Assembly: GCA_964464755.1 (NCBI GenBank)
Contig: CAYXGZ010000001.1
Location: 124,001-188,000 of the forward strand
Direction of reading: 5' to 3'
Origin: CAYXGZ01 sp964464755
GTDB taxonomy: Bacteria; Planctomycetota; MHYJ01; JACPRB01
Length of the DNA: 64,000 bases
A program made the translations under genes and the position numbers. How positions within the stretch are numbered: the first letter of the stretch is position 1; each line of letters opens with the position of its first letter. The notes under the pieces were generated by a model. It worked only from the letters and a program-made list of their open reading frames with translations. It did not search any database and had not been told where the DNA came from. Positions 8,802 to 18,938 of this stretch are shown here, piece by piece.

Positions 8802-11800
8802 TTACGGGCTGTCGTGGATGGTTGGCGGCTTGGGGGGGAGGAGGAGGCCGCGGAGGTCGGGGTCCTTCTCGGCGATGGCGATGACCTCCTCGGCCTGGTG
8901 GCCCTTGTGGGCGAAGAGGGCGTTGACGGCGGCGGCGCGGGTGGCGGGGGCGTAGCCGCGGACCATGCCGAGGAACTTGGGGCGGCGGCCCGCGATGCGG
9001 GCGAGCTGGGGGACGACGGCGGGGTTGGGGCAGAAGGCGAAGTAGTGGCAGCAGAGGCGGAGGAGCGACTCGTCGTCGGCGGCCTCGAGGAGGCGGCCGA
9101 TCTCGGGGCTGACCTCGGTCATCTTGAGCTTGCTGGCGAGGTCGAGGCCGAGGTCGCGGTGGGCCGGGGTGGGATGGGAGAGGAGCCGGCGGACGACGGC
9201 GCTGGCGACGGGCCGGGGCCACTTCTCGACGGTCTGCAGGGCGGCGCGGCGGAGGTCGGAGCCGCCGTTCTCGAGGAGGTCGGCGAGCGGGCCGACGGCG
9301 TGCGGGGTCGCGAGCCACTCCATGAGCGGGAGGTAGGCGGCGACGCGCTCCGGGGGGTTGGCCAGGCCGAGGGCGCGGGCGACGTCGGCGCCCACGAGGT
9401 CGGCGTGCGGGGCGAGGAGCTTGGCGATGTCCTTGCGCACGGCGGGATCCGACTCCTCGCCGAGGAGCTCGACGAGCCGCTCCATCGCGGGGCCGCCGAC
9501 GGCCACGAGGATGTCGAGGGCGGCGGCGCGCTCCGCGGGGTCGGGCCGGCGGATCGCGGCGAGGACGGAGTCGTAGGCGCGGGACTGGGGCAGGAGCTGG
9601 AGGGCGCTCTCGCAGGTCGCGGAGATCTCCGGGGGCGTGTCGTCGGAGTCGGCCCGCGGGCGGAGGGTCTTGCGGGCGAGGCCGGAGAGCTCGCGGAGGC
9701 AGCCCACGGTCGCGGCCGCCGGGATCCAGACGGGCAGGACGTTGGCGGCGGCGCGGAAGTACGCGGGGTGGACGTCCTCGGCGAGGCGCTTCTCGAGCGG
9801 GGACGCGGAGTGCTCGACCTCGACGCGGCGGGTCATGGGCGAGGCGAAGGCCATCGCGCGGGTGAGGATCTGGAACGCGTGGGTGCGGTGGGCGAGGTCC
9901 TTGTCGTGGAAGTGGGAGCCGAGGCGGTCGACGAGGCGGCCGGCGAGCTCCTTGCCCTGGCCGAAGGAGAGGGCCTCGAGGAGGAGGTGGAACTGCTGCT
10001 CGAGCTCGGAGCCGAGGAAGCGCTCGTAGGGCTTGGCGAGGTGCTCGCGGGCGCGGACCTCGGAGCGGATCGGCTTGGGGCCGGGCTTCATCTCGAACTC
10101 GGCCTGGCCCTCCTCGATGCGCTCGTAGGAGCGGCCGCCGATCGAGGCGTGGACGAGGCTGGCGAGGAGGCGGTCGGCGAAGCCGGCGCGGTCGGGCTCG
10201 CCGGAGGCCATCGACAGGAAGCTGACGAGGGCGCGGACCTCGTCCTCGGCCAGCCCGCGCCAGACGGAGATGCTCTTGAGCTCGCGGGTGGCGATCTCCC
10301 GCGCGAGGAACTGGCCGGCGTCGGCGAAGAACTTCGCGTCGGTCGGCATGCCGTTGACGACGAACTCGCCGTCCGTGGCGGCGAAGGTGACGGCCTCGAC
10401 GTGCTCGAGGAGGGCGGCGAAGTGCCTCACGAGGGCGGAGGCGGACTCCTCGACGAGCGGGTGGCCGGGCGGGTAGAGCTTCAGGGCGTCGACGGCCGCC
10501 TTGAGGCCGCGGACCACCTCGCGCAGGGCGGGGAGGTGCTCCTCGGGGACGGGCGTGTCGCCGTGCATCGCGGTCGTGCGGCGGAACTCGCGGGCCTGGT
10601 AGGCCTTCTGGACCAGGTCGATGGCCTCGAGGCCCTCGCGGGTGAGGAAGCGGTCCCAGAGGTCCGGCCCGGCGCGGAGCCGGTCGATGGGCTCGGCGAA
10701 GGCGCGGAGGACCAGGTCGAGCTTGTCGAAGCCGAAGCCCGAGAGGATCGTGATCGAGCCGAGCAGGCGCTCCTCGAGGAGGGCGGCGAACTCGGCGGCG
10801 ACCTTCTCGGGGGCGGGCTTGCCGTTGATCTCGAGGCCGCCCGGCACGACGGTGAAGGTGACGCCGGGGCCGGAGGCGAGCAGCCCCTCGAGGGAGGCGC
10901 GCAGCTGCGTGGTGAACTGCGAGGCGACCTGGCTCCACTGCGGGTAGAGGCGGCCGACCTTGAGGACGCCGGCGAGGTGGCGCATGACGGAATGCGCGTG
11001 CTCGAGGGCGGCGGGGGTCAGGTCGTCGGTGACGGGCGGGATGCGCTGGCGGCGCGTGCCGTGGACGATGGGCGGCCGCAACAGGTCGGCCTGGCGGCGG
11101 GCGATCTCGCCGAAGTGCCGGGCCTTGGACTCCTGGCCGGCCTGCCCGTAGTGGTAGGCGAGCTCGTCGGCGAGGTGGGAGACGTCGCCGCCGTGGCGGG
11201 CCTCCTGGACGACGCCGACGCGGCCGTGGATCTCCTTGCGGTCCGCGGGGTCCGCGGCCGCGAGCCGCAGGCGCCGGGCGTGCGCGGCGGGGAACGAGAG
11301 GATGTCCTCGCCGGTGTCGGAGAGCACGAGGAGGCGGGAGCGGCGGACCTCGTCGATGAGGTCGAGCAGCTCCGTCTCGTCCTGGCCGGCGAGCTCGGAG
11401 AGCAGGTCGCTGTCCGCCCGCGCGCCCAGGACGGCGGCGCGCAGGAGCAGGGAGTTGGCCCGGGTGGGCAGGGCGCCGATCACGGCGCGCACGGCCTCCT
11501 CGAGCGAGCCGGGGAGGTCCTGGGCGTCGAGCACCGGGAACTTCCAGCGGCCGCCGGAGAGCCGGATGCGGCCGCGCAGCAGCAGCGCGCGCACCGACTC
11601 CTCGAGGTAGAGCGGGTTGCCGTGGCTCGCCGCGACGAGGCGCTCGACCTGGACGGGGTCGGCCTCCGCGTCGGGGAGGATCGCGCGCAGGACCTGGCGG
11701 GACTCCTCCGGCGGCAGCGGGCCCACGCCGATGCGGGCGGGGGGCGCCGGCAGCGCGCGGACGAAGTCCCCCGCGGGCGTGCGGTCCAGGGTCTCGTCCG

Positions 11801-12902
11801 AGGCGTCGGAGGCGATCAGCAGCAGCACGGGGAGGCGCTTGGCGATGGCCGCGCCGTAGACCTGGAACGACGCGTCGTCGCCGTGCTCGGCCTCGTCGGC
11901 GACGAGGACGACGGGGCCGCCGCGGGCGAGGCCCTCGAGGAGCTCGCCGAAGGCCTCGAAGACGAGCTTGCCGTAGTTCGCGAGGTCGATCTCCGGCAGC
12001 CCGGTCCAGGCCGGCGGGTGGCGGAGGACGACGGCCAGCGCGGCGCGGTGCGCCGGGTCCAGGGCCTCGAGGTGGGGCAGGATGCGCGGGGGGTCGGCCG
12101 TGACGAGGCCGTCCACCTGGTCCGCGAGGAGGGCGTAGGGGAAGCCGGAGCGCTCCTCCTGGGCCGTGCCGGTGAGGACGACGGCGTGCTCGCCGCGGGC
12201 CCAGGCCGCGAATTCGCGGGCGAGGCGGGTCTTGCCGTGGCCCGGGGCGCCGGTGAGGAGGGCGACGGCCGGACCGCTCTCCTGGACGTCGCGCAGGAGC
12301 TGGTAGAGGCGGGACTGCTCCTCGGCGCGGCCGACGAGGACGGGGCAGGGCAGGCCGCGGAAGACGCCGATCTCGGCGAGCTTGCCCGCGTCGAGCTTGC
12401 CGGCGACGCCGGTGCGGTTGCGCCCGGAGTGCTTGGCGACGAGGAGGGCGCGCTCGGCGGACTCGATCACGGCCGCCGGGCTGCGGCCGTCGAGCGGGAA
12501 CGACGCGGCGCCCGCGGAGCCGGTGAGCTTGAAGGCCTGGGGCCCCTCGCCGTAGGGGGCGGAGGCGACGGCGGCGCGCAGGGCCTCGGCGGCGGCCTCG
12601 GCCTCGTCGCGGCCGCCGACCGGCAGGAGGAGGGCGAAGCTGTCGCCGGCGTAGCGGAAGAGCGGGGCGCCCTCGGGCGCGGCGGCCCGGAGGCGGCGCG
12701 TGGCCTCGACGAGGACCTTGTCGCTGGCCTCGCGGCCGATCCGCGTGGAGATGGGCCGGAACCCGTCGAGGTCGAGCAGGACGATGGCGCCCTCGCCGGC
12801 CGGGACGCGCTCGCGCAGCGCGGCGAGCAGGGCGCGCCGGTTGCCCAGGCCCGTCGGGCCGTCGTGGAGCGGGATCGAGTCGGTGTCGGGCATGGCGGTC
12901 AC
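8802..12902 (-). CDS. Degenerate GGDEF domain fused to an AAA/STAND-type ATPase and HEAT-like repeats
   Basis: About 1366 residues. Residues 15-165 are a diguanylate-cyclase-like domain whose signature loop reads AGDSF (85-89) instead of GGDEF, so catalysis is unlikely and nucleotide sensing is more plausible. An ATPase domain follows with Walker A GAPGHGKT (218-225) and Walker B VVLVADEAEH (331-340), arranged like the AAA_16 modules that precede signalling adaptors. The remaining 800 residues are helical and end in HEAT-like repeats. I chose GTG 12902 because it overlaps the upstream kinase stop as GTGA; ATG 12893 is an alternative three codons in. It is co-transcribed with a kinase whose N-terminus resembles the c-di-GMP-binding MshEN fold. 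This suggests a nucleotide-second-messenger relay, but no output domain is recognisable. Confidence 0.8.
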   Translation of the reverse strand: MTAMPDTDSIPLHDGPTGLGNRRALLAALRERVPAGEGAIVLLDLDGFRPISTRIGREASDKVLVEATRRLRAAAPEGAPLFRYAGDSFALLLPVGGRDEAEAAAEALRAAVASAPYGEGPQAFKLTGSAGAASFPLDGRSPAAVIESAERALLVAKHSGRNRTGVAGKLDAGKLAEIGVFRGLPCPVLVGRAEEQSRLYQLLRDVQESGPAVALLTGAPGHGKTRLAREFAAWARGEHAVVLTGTAQEERSGFPYALLADQVDGLVTADPPRILPHLEALDPAHRAALAVVLRHPPAWTGLPEIDLANYGKLVFEAFGELLEGLARGGPVVLVADEAEHGDDASFQVYGAAIAKRLPVLLLIASDASDETLDRTPAGDFVRALPAPPARIGVGPLPPEESRQVLRAILPDAEADPVQVERLVAASHGNPLYLEESVRALLLRGRIRLSGGRWKFPVLDAQDLPGSLEEAVRAVIGALPTRANSLLLRAAVLGARADSDLLSELAGQDETELLDLIDEVRRSRLLVLSDTGEDILSFPAAHARRLRLAAADPADRKEIHGRVGVVQEARHGGDVSHLADELAYHYGQAGQESKARHFGEIARRQADLLRPPIVHGTRRQRIPPVTDDLTPAALEHAHSVMRHLAGVLKVGRLYPQWSQVASQFTTQLRASLEGLLASGPGVTFTVVPGGLEINGKPAPEKVAAEFAALLEERLLGSITILSGFGFDKLDLVLRAFAEPIDRLRAGPDLWDRFLTREGLEAIDLVQKAYQAREFRRTTAMHGDTPVPEEHLPALREVVRGLKAAVDALKLYPPGHPLVEESASALVRHFAALLEHVEAVTFAATDGEFVVNGMPTDAKFFADAGQFLAREIATRELKSISVWRGLAEDEVRALVSFLSMASGEPDRAGFADRLLASLVHASIGGRSYERIEEGQAEFEMKPGPKPIRSEVRAREHLAKPYERFLGSELEQQFHLLLEALSFGQGKELAGRLVDRLGSHFHDKDLAHRTHAFQILTRAMAFASPMTRRVEVEHSASPLEKRLAEDVHPAYFRAAANVLPVWIPAAATVGCLRELSGLARKTLRPRADSDDTPPEISATCESALQLLPQSRAYDSVLAAIRRPDPAERAAALDILVAVGGPAMERLVELLGEESDPAVRKDIAKLLAPHADLVGADVARALGLANPPERVAAYLPLMEWLATPHAVGPLADLLENGGSDLRRAALQTVEKWPRPVASAVVRRLLSHPTPAHRDLGLDLASKLKMTEVSPEIGRLLEAADDESLLRLCCHYFAFCPNPAVVPQLARIAGRRPKFLGMVRGYAPATRAAAVNALFAHKGHQAEEVIAIAEKDPDLRGLLLPPKPPTIHDSP

Positions 12903-14881
12903 CGGGTCCCCAGGAGCCGGTAGGCCTCGGCGGCCAGCGGGGTGCCGGCGAGGGACTTGAGGAGGTCGCGCCCGGTCACCTCGTCGCCCGCCGCCAGGGC
13001 GTGGAGGGCGAGGCCCCAGCGGTCGCGGGGCTCGTCCTGCAGGCCGACGGCCAGCGCGAGGAGCCGGATCCCCGGGGGTCGCAGCTCGACCCAGCTCGCG
13101 GCGTCGGCCTCGCCGTCGACGATCAGGAGGACGCCCTCGGGGGTCGCGCGGGAGACCCGGAGGTTGCGGACGCGGCGGCCCCGGAGCTCCAGCTCGGCGA
13201 GCGGCGGGCGTTTCGCGCTGAGGGCGGCGACGAGCCGCTGGCGGAAGGACTCGACCGCCTCGACGCGCACTCGGAGCTCCGGGTCGAGGGGCGATGCGAG
13301 GTCCGGGCGGAAGGAGGCCAGCCGGTCGTTCGTGCGGTCGGGGCCGAGGAGCCGCTCGAGGTCGCCGTGCCAGAAGTAGCCCGCGAAGACGGAGGCGGGG
13401 ACGAGGACGAGGAGGAGGAGCCAGCCGAGCACGGCGACGCGGCCGACCGGGGCCCTGTCGCGGACGCCCGTGGGGGGGAGGCTGGCGGGCCCGGCGGACC
13501 GGGGCATGGCGGACTTGCCGCCGGCGGAGATGCGCGAGATCTCCTCCGCGAAGACGAGCGCGTTGGCGGGCCGCTGGTCGGGCGCCTTGGAGAGGCAGCG
13601 CATGCAGAGGGCGCTGAGCTCGGGCGGGACCATCTTCGCCTTGCGGCTCGAGGTGCCCGCGGAACCCGGCTCCTTGGCGAAGGAGAAGTCGGCGGGCGCG
13701 GGGGGCATCTCCTCGATCGTGCGGCGGAGCACGTCGGTGATCTCGCCGGTGAAGGGCGGGCGGCCCGTGAGCAGCTCGTAGAGGACGGCGCCGAGGCCGT
13801 AGACGTCGGTGCGCGCGTCGAGCTCCTCGTTGCGGCCCGCGGCCTGCTCGGGGGACATGTAGGACGGCGTGCCGCTGATCGTGCCGCCGCCGACCTCGAT
13901 CTCGCCGAGGGAGCGGGCCAGGCCGAAGTCGAGGATGCGGGCGGAGCCGTCCTTCGAGATGAAGATGTTCCCGGGCTTCAGGTCGCAGTGGAGGATCGGC
14001 GTGGGACGCGTGTGCGCGTAGTGCAGGGCGTGGGCGACCTGGTAGAGGACGCCGAGCCACTTGCGCGGGTCGTCGTGGAAGGGCGAGAGGCGGGACTCGT
14101 GGCGGGCGTGCTGGATCTCCTCGAGGAGCGTGCGCCCCTCGAGGTGCTCCATGCTGATGTAGTACTCGGCGTCGACGCGGCCGATGTCGTAGACCGACAC
14201 GATGTTCGGGTGGCGGAGGCGGATCGCGTTGTGCGCCTCGTTGATGAGGCTGGCGACGCGGCTCTTGCGCATCATGGACCCGGCGATCTGGCTCGGCGAG
14301 ACGGGCTTGATGCGCTTGAGGGCGACGTACTGGTTCAGGTAGGTGTCCCAGGCCCGGTAGACGGCCGCGATGCCGCCCCGGCCGATCTCGGCGAGGATGA
14401 CGTACTTGCCGAAGCGCCGGGCCGGATCGTCCTTCAGGTCGCGGACCTCGGCCGGGATCGGGATCCGGCTGTTGACGATGATCGAGCTCTCGACGGCCGC
14501 CTTCGAGGACCCGGGCGGGGGCTCGATCAGGGGCGCCTCGCAGCGGCCGCACTTGTAGCCGATGGCGTCGGGGCGGAGGTCGACGTTGACGAGGTGGCCG
14601 CAGCCCGGGCAGAAGAGGACCTTCTTGGACTGCTCGCCCAGCGCGGCCTGGATGGCGTCCAGGGTGCAGTAGCCCTTCTGGACGAGCAGCTCGCCGAGGC
14701 GGGGGACCGAGGTGCTGTCGCGCGCCGCCATGGCCCGCTGGAGCATCAGGCACTCGTCGAGGTGCTCCTTGCGGACGACCCCGCGCTTGAGCAGGATCTG
14801 GCCCAGGTCGGCCTTCTCGGGAACCTTCGGGAAGGCCGGACCGGCCCGCGAGGTCGGAGGATTCTGGCCCGACTGGATCAT
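12899..14881 (-). CDS. Ser/Thr protein kinase with MshEN-like N-terminus, zinc ribbon and membrane anchor
   Basis: 660 residues. Residues 25-85 hold two short motifs (DLGQILLKRGVVRKEHLDE and RLGELLVQKGYCTLDAIQAAL) of the T2SSE_N/MshEN type, a fold known to bind c-di-GMP in some proteins. A zinc ribbon follows (CPGC at 91-94, CGRC at 111-114). The kinase domain starts near 160: Gly-rich loop GRGGIA, VALK Lys189, catalytic loop HCDLKPGN (298-305) with Cys replacing the usual Arg, and DFG 318-320. HCD kinases often do not depend on activation-loop phosphorylation. A membrane helix at about 478-500 precedes an extracytoplasmic tail. A TATCAT hexamer 10 nt upstream of the ATG gives a near-leaderless transcript. 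Confidence 0.9.
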   Translation of the reverse strand: MIQSGQNPPTSRAGPAFPKVPEKADLGQILLKRGVVRKEHLDECLMLQRAMAARDSTSVPRLGELLVQKGYCTLDAIQAALGEQSKKVLFCPGCGHLVNVDLRPDAIGYKCGRCEAPLIEPPPGSSKAAVESSIIVNSRIPIPAEVRDLKDDPARRFGKYVILAEIGRGGIAAVYRAWDTYLNQYVALKRIKPVSPSQIAGSMMRKSRVASLINEAHNAIRLRHPNIVSVYDIGRVDAEYYISMEHLEGRTLLEEIQHARHESRLSPFHDDPRKWLGVLYQVAHALHYAHTRPTPILHCDLKPGNIFISKDGSARILDFGLARSLGEIEVGGGTISGTPSYMSPEQAAGRNEELDARTDVYGLGAVLYELLTGRPPFTGEITDVLRRTIEEMPPAPADFSFAKEPGSAGTSSRKAKMVPPELSALCMRCLSKAPDQRPANALVFAEEISRISAGGKSAMPRSAGPASLPPTGVRDRAPVGRVAVLGWLLLLVLVPASVFAGYFWHGDLERLLGPDRTNDRLASFRPDLASPLDPELRVRVEAVESFRQRLVAALSAKRPPLAELELRGRRVRNLRVSRATPEGVLLIVDGEADAASWVELRPPGIRLLALAVGLQDEPRDRWGLALHALAAGDEVTGRDLLKSLAGTPLAAEAYRLLGTR

Positions 14882-14921
14882 GCGCGACGTGATGATACCG
14901 GACGGGCCGGGGGGCCGGCGG

Positions 14922-14961
14922 GGAAAAGAGGACCCGCCGGAGGGGTCAGCTCCGGCGGGTC
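14922..14961 (-). terminator. Intrinsic terminator after the small exported-protein gene
   Basis: Perfect 11-bp arms (14931-14941 and 14951-14961) around a 9-nt loop. On the minus strand the hairpin is followed by CTCTTTTCC. It lies 9 nt past the stop at 14970, so it should end that transcript before the downstream kinase promoter at 14892-14897. Confidence 0.75.
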
Positions 14962-14969
14962 ATGGGGGG

Positions 14970-15185
14970 TCAACGACCGCGGTCGTTCCGGTCCCGATCC
15001 CGATCGCGCTCGCGCCGGTCGTCGCGGTCGCGGCGGTGGTCCCGGCGCCGGTCGTCGCGGTTCCGGCGCTCCTGGCGCCGCTCGCGCTCGCCCCGGCGCT
15101 CGCCGCCATCCTGAGCCGCCGCCACCGTGGACGCGCCGATCACCAGCATCAGCGCCAGCGCGCCCTTCCGCATCAGTCCGTTCAT
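14970..15185 (-). CDS. Small exported Arg/Asp-rich low-complexity protein
   Basis: 71 residues: a signal peptide (MRKGALALMLVIGASTVAAAQ, preceded by four residues if the first ATG is used), then about 45 residues made almost only of Arg, Asp, Glu and Asn (RRDHRRDRDDRRERDRDR). The mature chain is highly charged and surely disordered. Homopolymeric RD/RE proteins of this kind could bind polyanions, minerals or surface polymers, but no function can be assigned. A Shine-Dalgarno (TGGAGGCG) precedes the ATG at 15185, a sigma-54-type promoter lies 34-49 nt upstream and a strong terminator follows, so it is an independent unit. The next gene upstream is the sigma-54 activator. Confidence 0.75.
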   Translation of the reverse strand: MNGLMRKGALALMLVIGASTVAAAQDGGERRGERERRQERRNRDDRRRDHRRDRDDRRERDRDRDRNDRGR

Positions 15186-15218
15186 CGCTCGCCTCCAGTA
15201 AAGAGTTGCGAGGGTAAA

Positions 15219-15234
15219 CGCAAGGCGCGTGCCA
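15219..15234 (-). promoter_or_regulatory. Sigma-54 (RpoN) promoter of the small Arg/Asp-rich exported protein
   Basis: Minus strand: TGGCACG, 4 nt, TTGCG, i.e. GG and GC ten bases apart with only the final base off consensus. Transcription would start near 15207, giving a leader of about 22 nt that includes the ribosome site. A 16-nt inverted repeat (GGCCCCC-GA-GGGGGCC, 15239-15254) abuts the -24 element. Confidence 0.7.
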
Positions 15235-15357
15235 CGGAGGCCCCCGAGGGGGCCGCCCGACCGGGACCGGCCGGGCTGTCGTCATTCCTTGGCGGCGCCG
15301 GGGCGCCGGCGTTGCAGCCGGCCGGCCCCCAAGGAGTTGCGGGAGTGACGGCTTTTC

Positions 15358-17264
<1,907 letters not shown>

Positions 17265-17268
<4 letters not shown>

Positions 17269-18938
17269 GGGTGCGGTCGCTCCTCCGGGGTTCCGGTCAC
17301 GGCGATCCGCCCGGCCCGCGCGGCGCTCCCCCGCTGCGGGGCGGCCGGTGCGCCCTCGAGTCCGAAGTATAGCCGGTCCGAGACGGGGAACCGCTCGCCC
17401 ATCCGCCCCAGGTCCGTCCGGACCCCGTTGACGGCGAAGGCGATCGCGCGCCCCGACTTGCGGAATTGGACGACGTTGGGGGCCCCGACCTTCCACCCGG
17501 CCGCGGAAATCCTGTCGACCTGCCGGCCCGTGCCGGCGAGCTGGATCTGCATCCAGCCCTCGGCCGAGAAGATCGCCCGGAAGTCCGCGATGCCGCCCGG
17601 GTTCAGCGCGAGCAGCATCCGCAGGTCCGAGCCCGCGGGCAGCTCGAGCTCGACCTCCGCGTCTCCGTCCCAGCGCCGCACGTGCCACGCGGAGGCGAAC
17701 GCCGGGATGTGCAGCGCGCCGCCCTCCACCGAGAGCGCGTCGCCGAGCCGCGCGGGCCGGAAGTCCGCGAGCTCCCCCGGCCGGTCGAACTCGTAGACGA
17801 CGCGGGTCCGGCCGCCGTCGAGCCGCTCCACGGCCCCGCGCAGCCAGGGCTCGGGCTCGGGGGGCGTCAGGGCCCGGGCCGCGAGCAGCGCGACGGCGGC
17901 GATCGCCGCCACGGCCGCCGCGTCCCGCCAGGGGTGCCGCATCCGCCTCGAGGGCCGGCGCCCCTGCCGCACCGCCGCGACGTCCGCGAGCAGCTCCGCC
18001 GCGTCCCGCGGCCGGGCCGCCGGGTCCTTGGCCATCAGCTTCGCCAGCAGCGCCTCGAAGGCCGGCGAGACCTTCGCGCCGCGCGACGACGGCGTCGGGG
18101 CCGTGCGTCCGACGTGCTTCACGGCGATCGAGACCGCGCTCTCGCCCTCGAAGGGCACGGAGCCCGTCACGGCGTGGTACATCGTCGCGCCCAGCGAGTA
18201 GAAGTCGGCCCGCCCGTCGAGCGGCCGCCCCTCGGCCTGCTCCGGCGAGCAGTAGTACGGCGTGCCGAGGAAGCCCGCGGTCGCCGTGAGGCCGGGCGAG
18301 AGCACGTCCCGCGCGAGCCCGAAGTCCGCGAGCTTGGGGCCGTCGGGGCCGAGCAACAGGTTCGCGGGCTTCACGTCGCGGTGCACGATCCCCAGGGCGT
18401 GGGCCGCTCCGAGCGCGCCCGCCGTCTTCTCGAGGAGCTCGAGGGCCTCCGCCTCCGGGAGCGGGCCCTCGGCGCGGATCCGGTCGAGCAGCGTGCCGCC
18501 GGGGACGTACTCGAGGACCAGGTAGTGCGTGCCGGCCGCCTCTCCGCCGCCGAGGCCCCGGGCCGCGTTGGGGTGCTCGAGCCGCCGCGCCGTCTCCGCC
18601 TCGCGGAGGAAGCGCTGGGCCATCGCCTTGTCGCGGGCGAGCGAGGGGGAGAGGACCTTGATCGCGACGGGCCGGCCCGAGGCGTCGAGGGCCCGGTACA
18701 CGGTGCCCATCGCCCCGCGGCCGACGGCGGCCTCGAGGCGGTAGCCGGGGATCGCGTCGGGCCCGAGCGGCGACTCGAAGAGGCCGAGCAGCGCCTCGCG
18801 CTGGTCCAGGGTGATGAGGCCGAGGTCGACGAGCCGGTCGGCCAGGGGGCCGTCGCCCCCCGCGGCGAGCCGGTCGCGGGGCACGAGGCCCCGCTCCACG
18901 GCCGTGTTGCCGAGGAGGACGTCGAAGCCCGACGCCAT
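17265..18938 (-). CDS. Ser/Thr protein kinase with C-terminal extracytoplasmic jelly-roll-like domain
   Basis: 557 residues. A short N-terminal segment (LADRLVDLGLITLDQREALL) resembles the MshEN-like motif of the kinase at 12899. The kinase domain spans about 66-325: Gly-rich loop GRGAMG, VAIK Lys94, HRDVKPAN 186-193, DFG 205-207. One membrane helix at about 337-355 is followed by about 190 residues with beta-strand patterning and conserved Trp/Arg (LRMLLALNPGGIADFRAIFS, WMQIQLAGTG), resembling DUF1080/LamG-type carbohydrate-binding jelly rolls. The start abuts the transglutaminase stop and the end overlaps the FHA activator start, so the three genes form one operon. Confidence 0.9.

Noticed and set aside
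8757..12923. Plus-strand open frame of more than 1300 codons opposite the GGDEF-ATPase gene
   Set aside because: Composition is repetitive Gly/Ala/Glu/Val/Leu/Arg with no domain, typical of the antisense frame of a GC-rich gene; the minus strand has recognisable domains and coupled starts.
15300..15357. GC-rich inverted repeats after the sigma-54 activator gene as a terminator
   Set aside because: Only short self-complementary GCCGGC pieces and no T-run in the right place.
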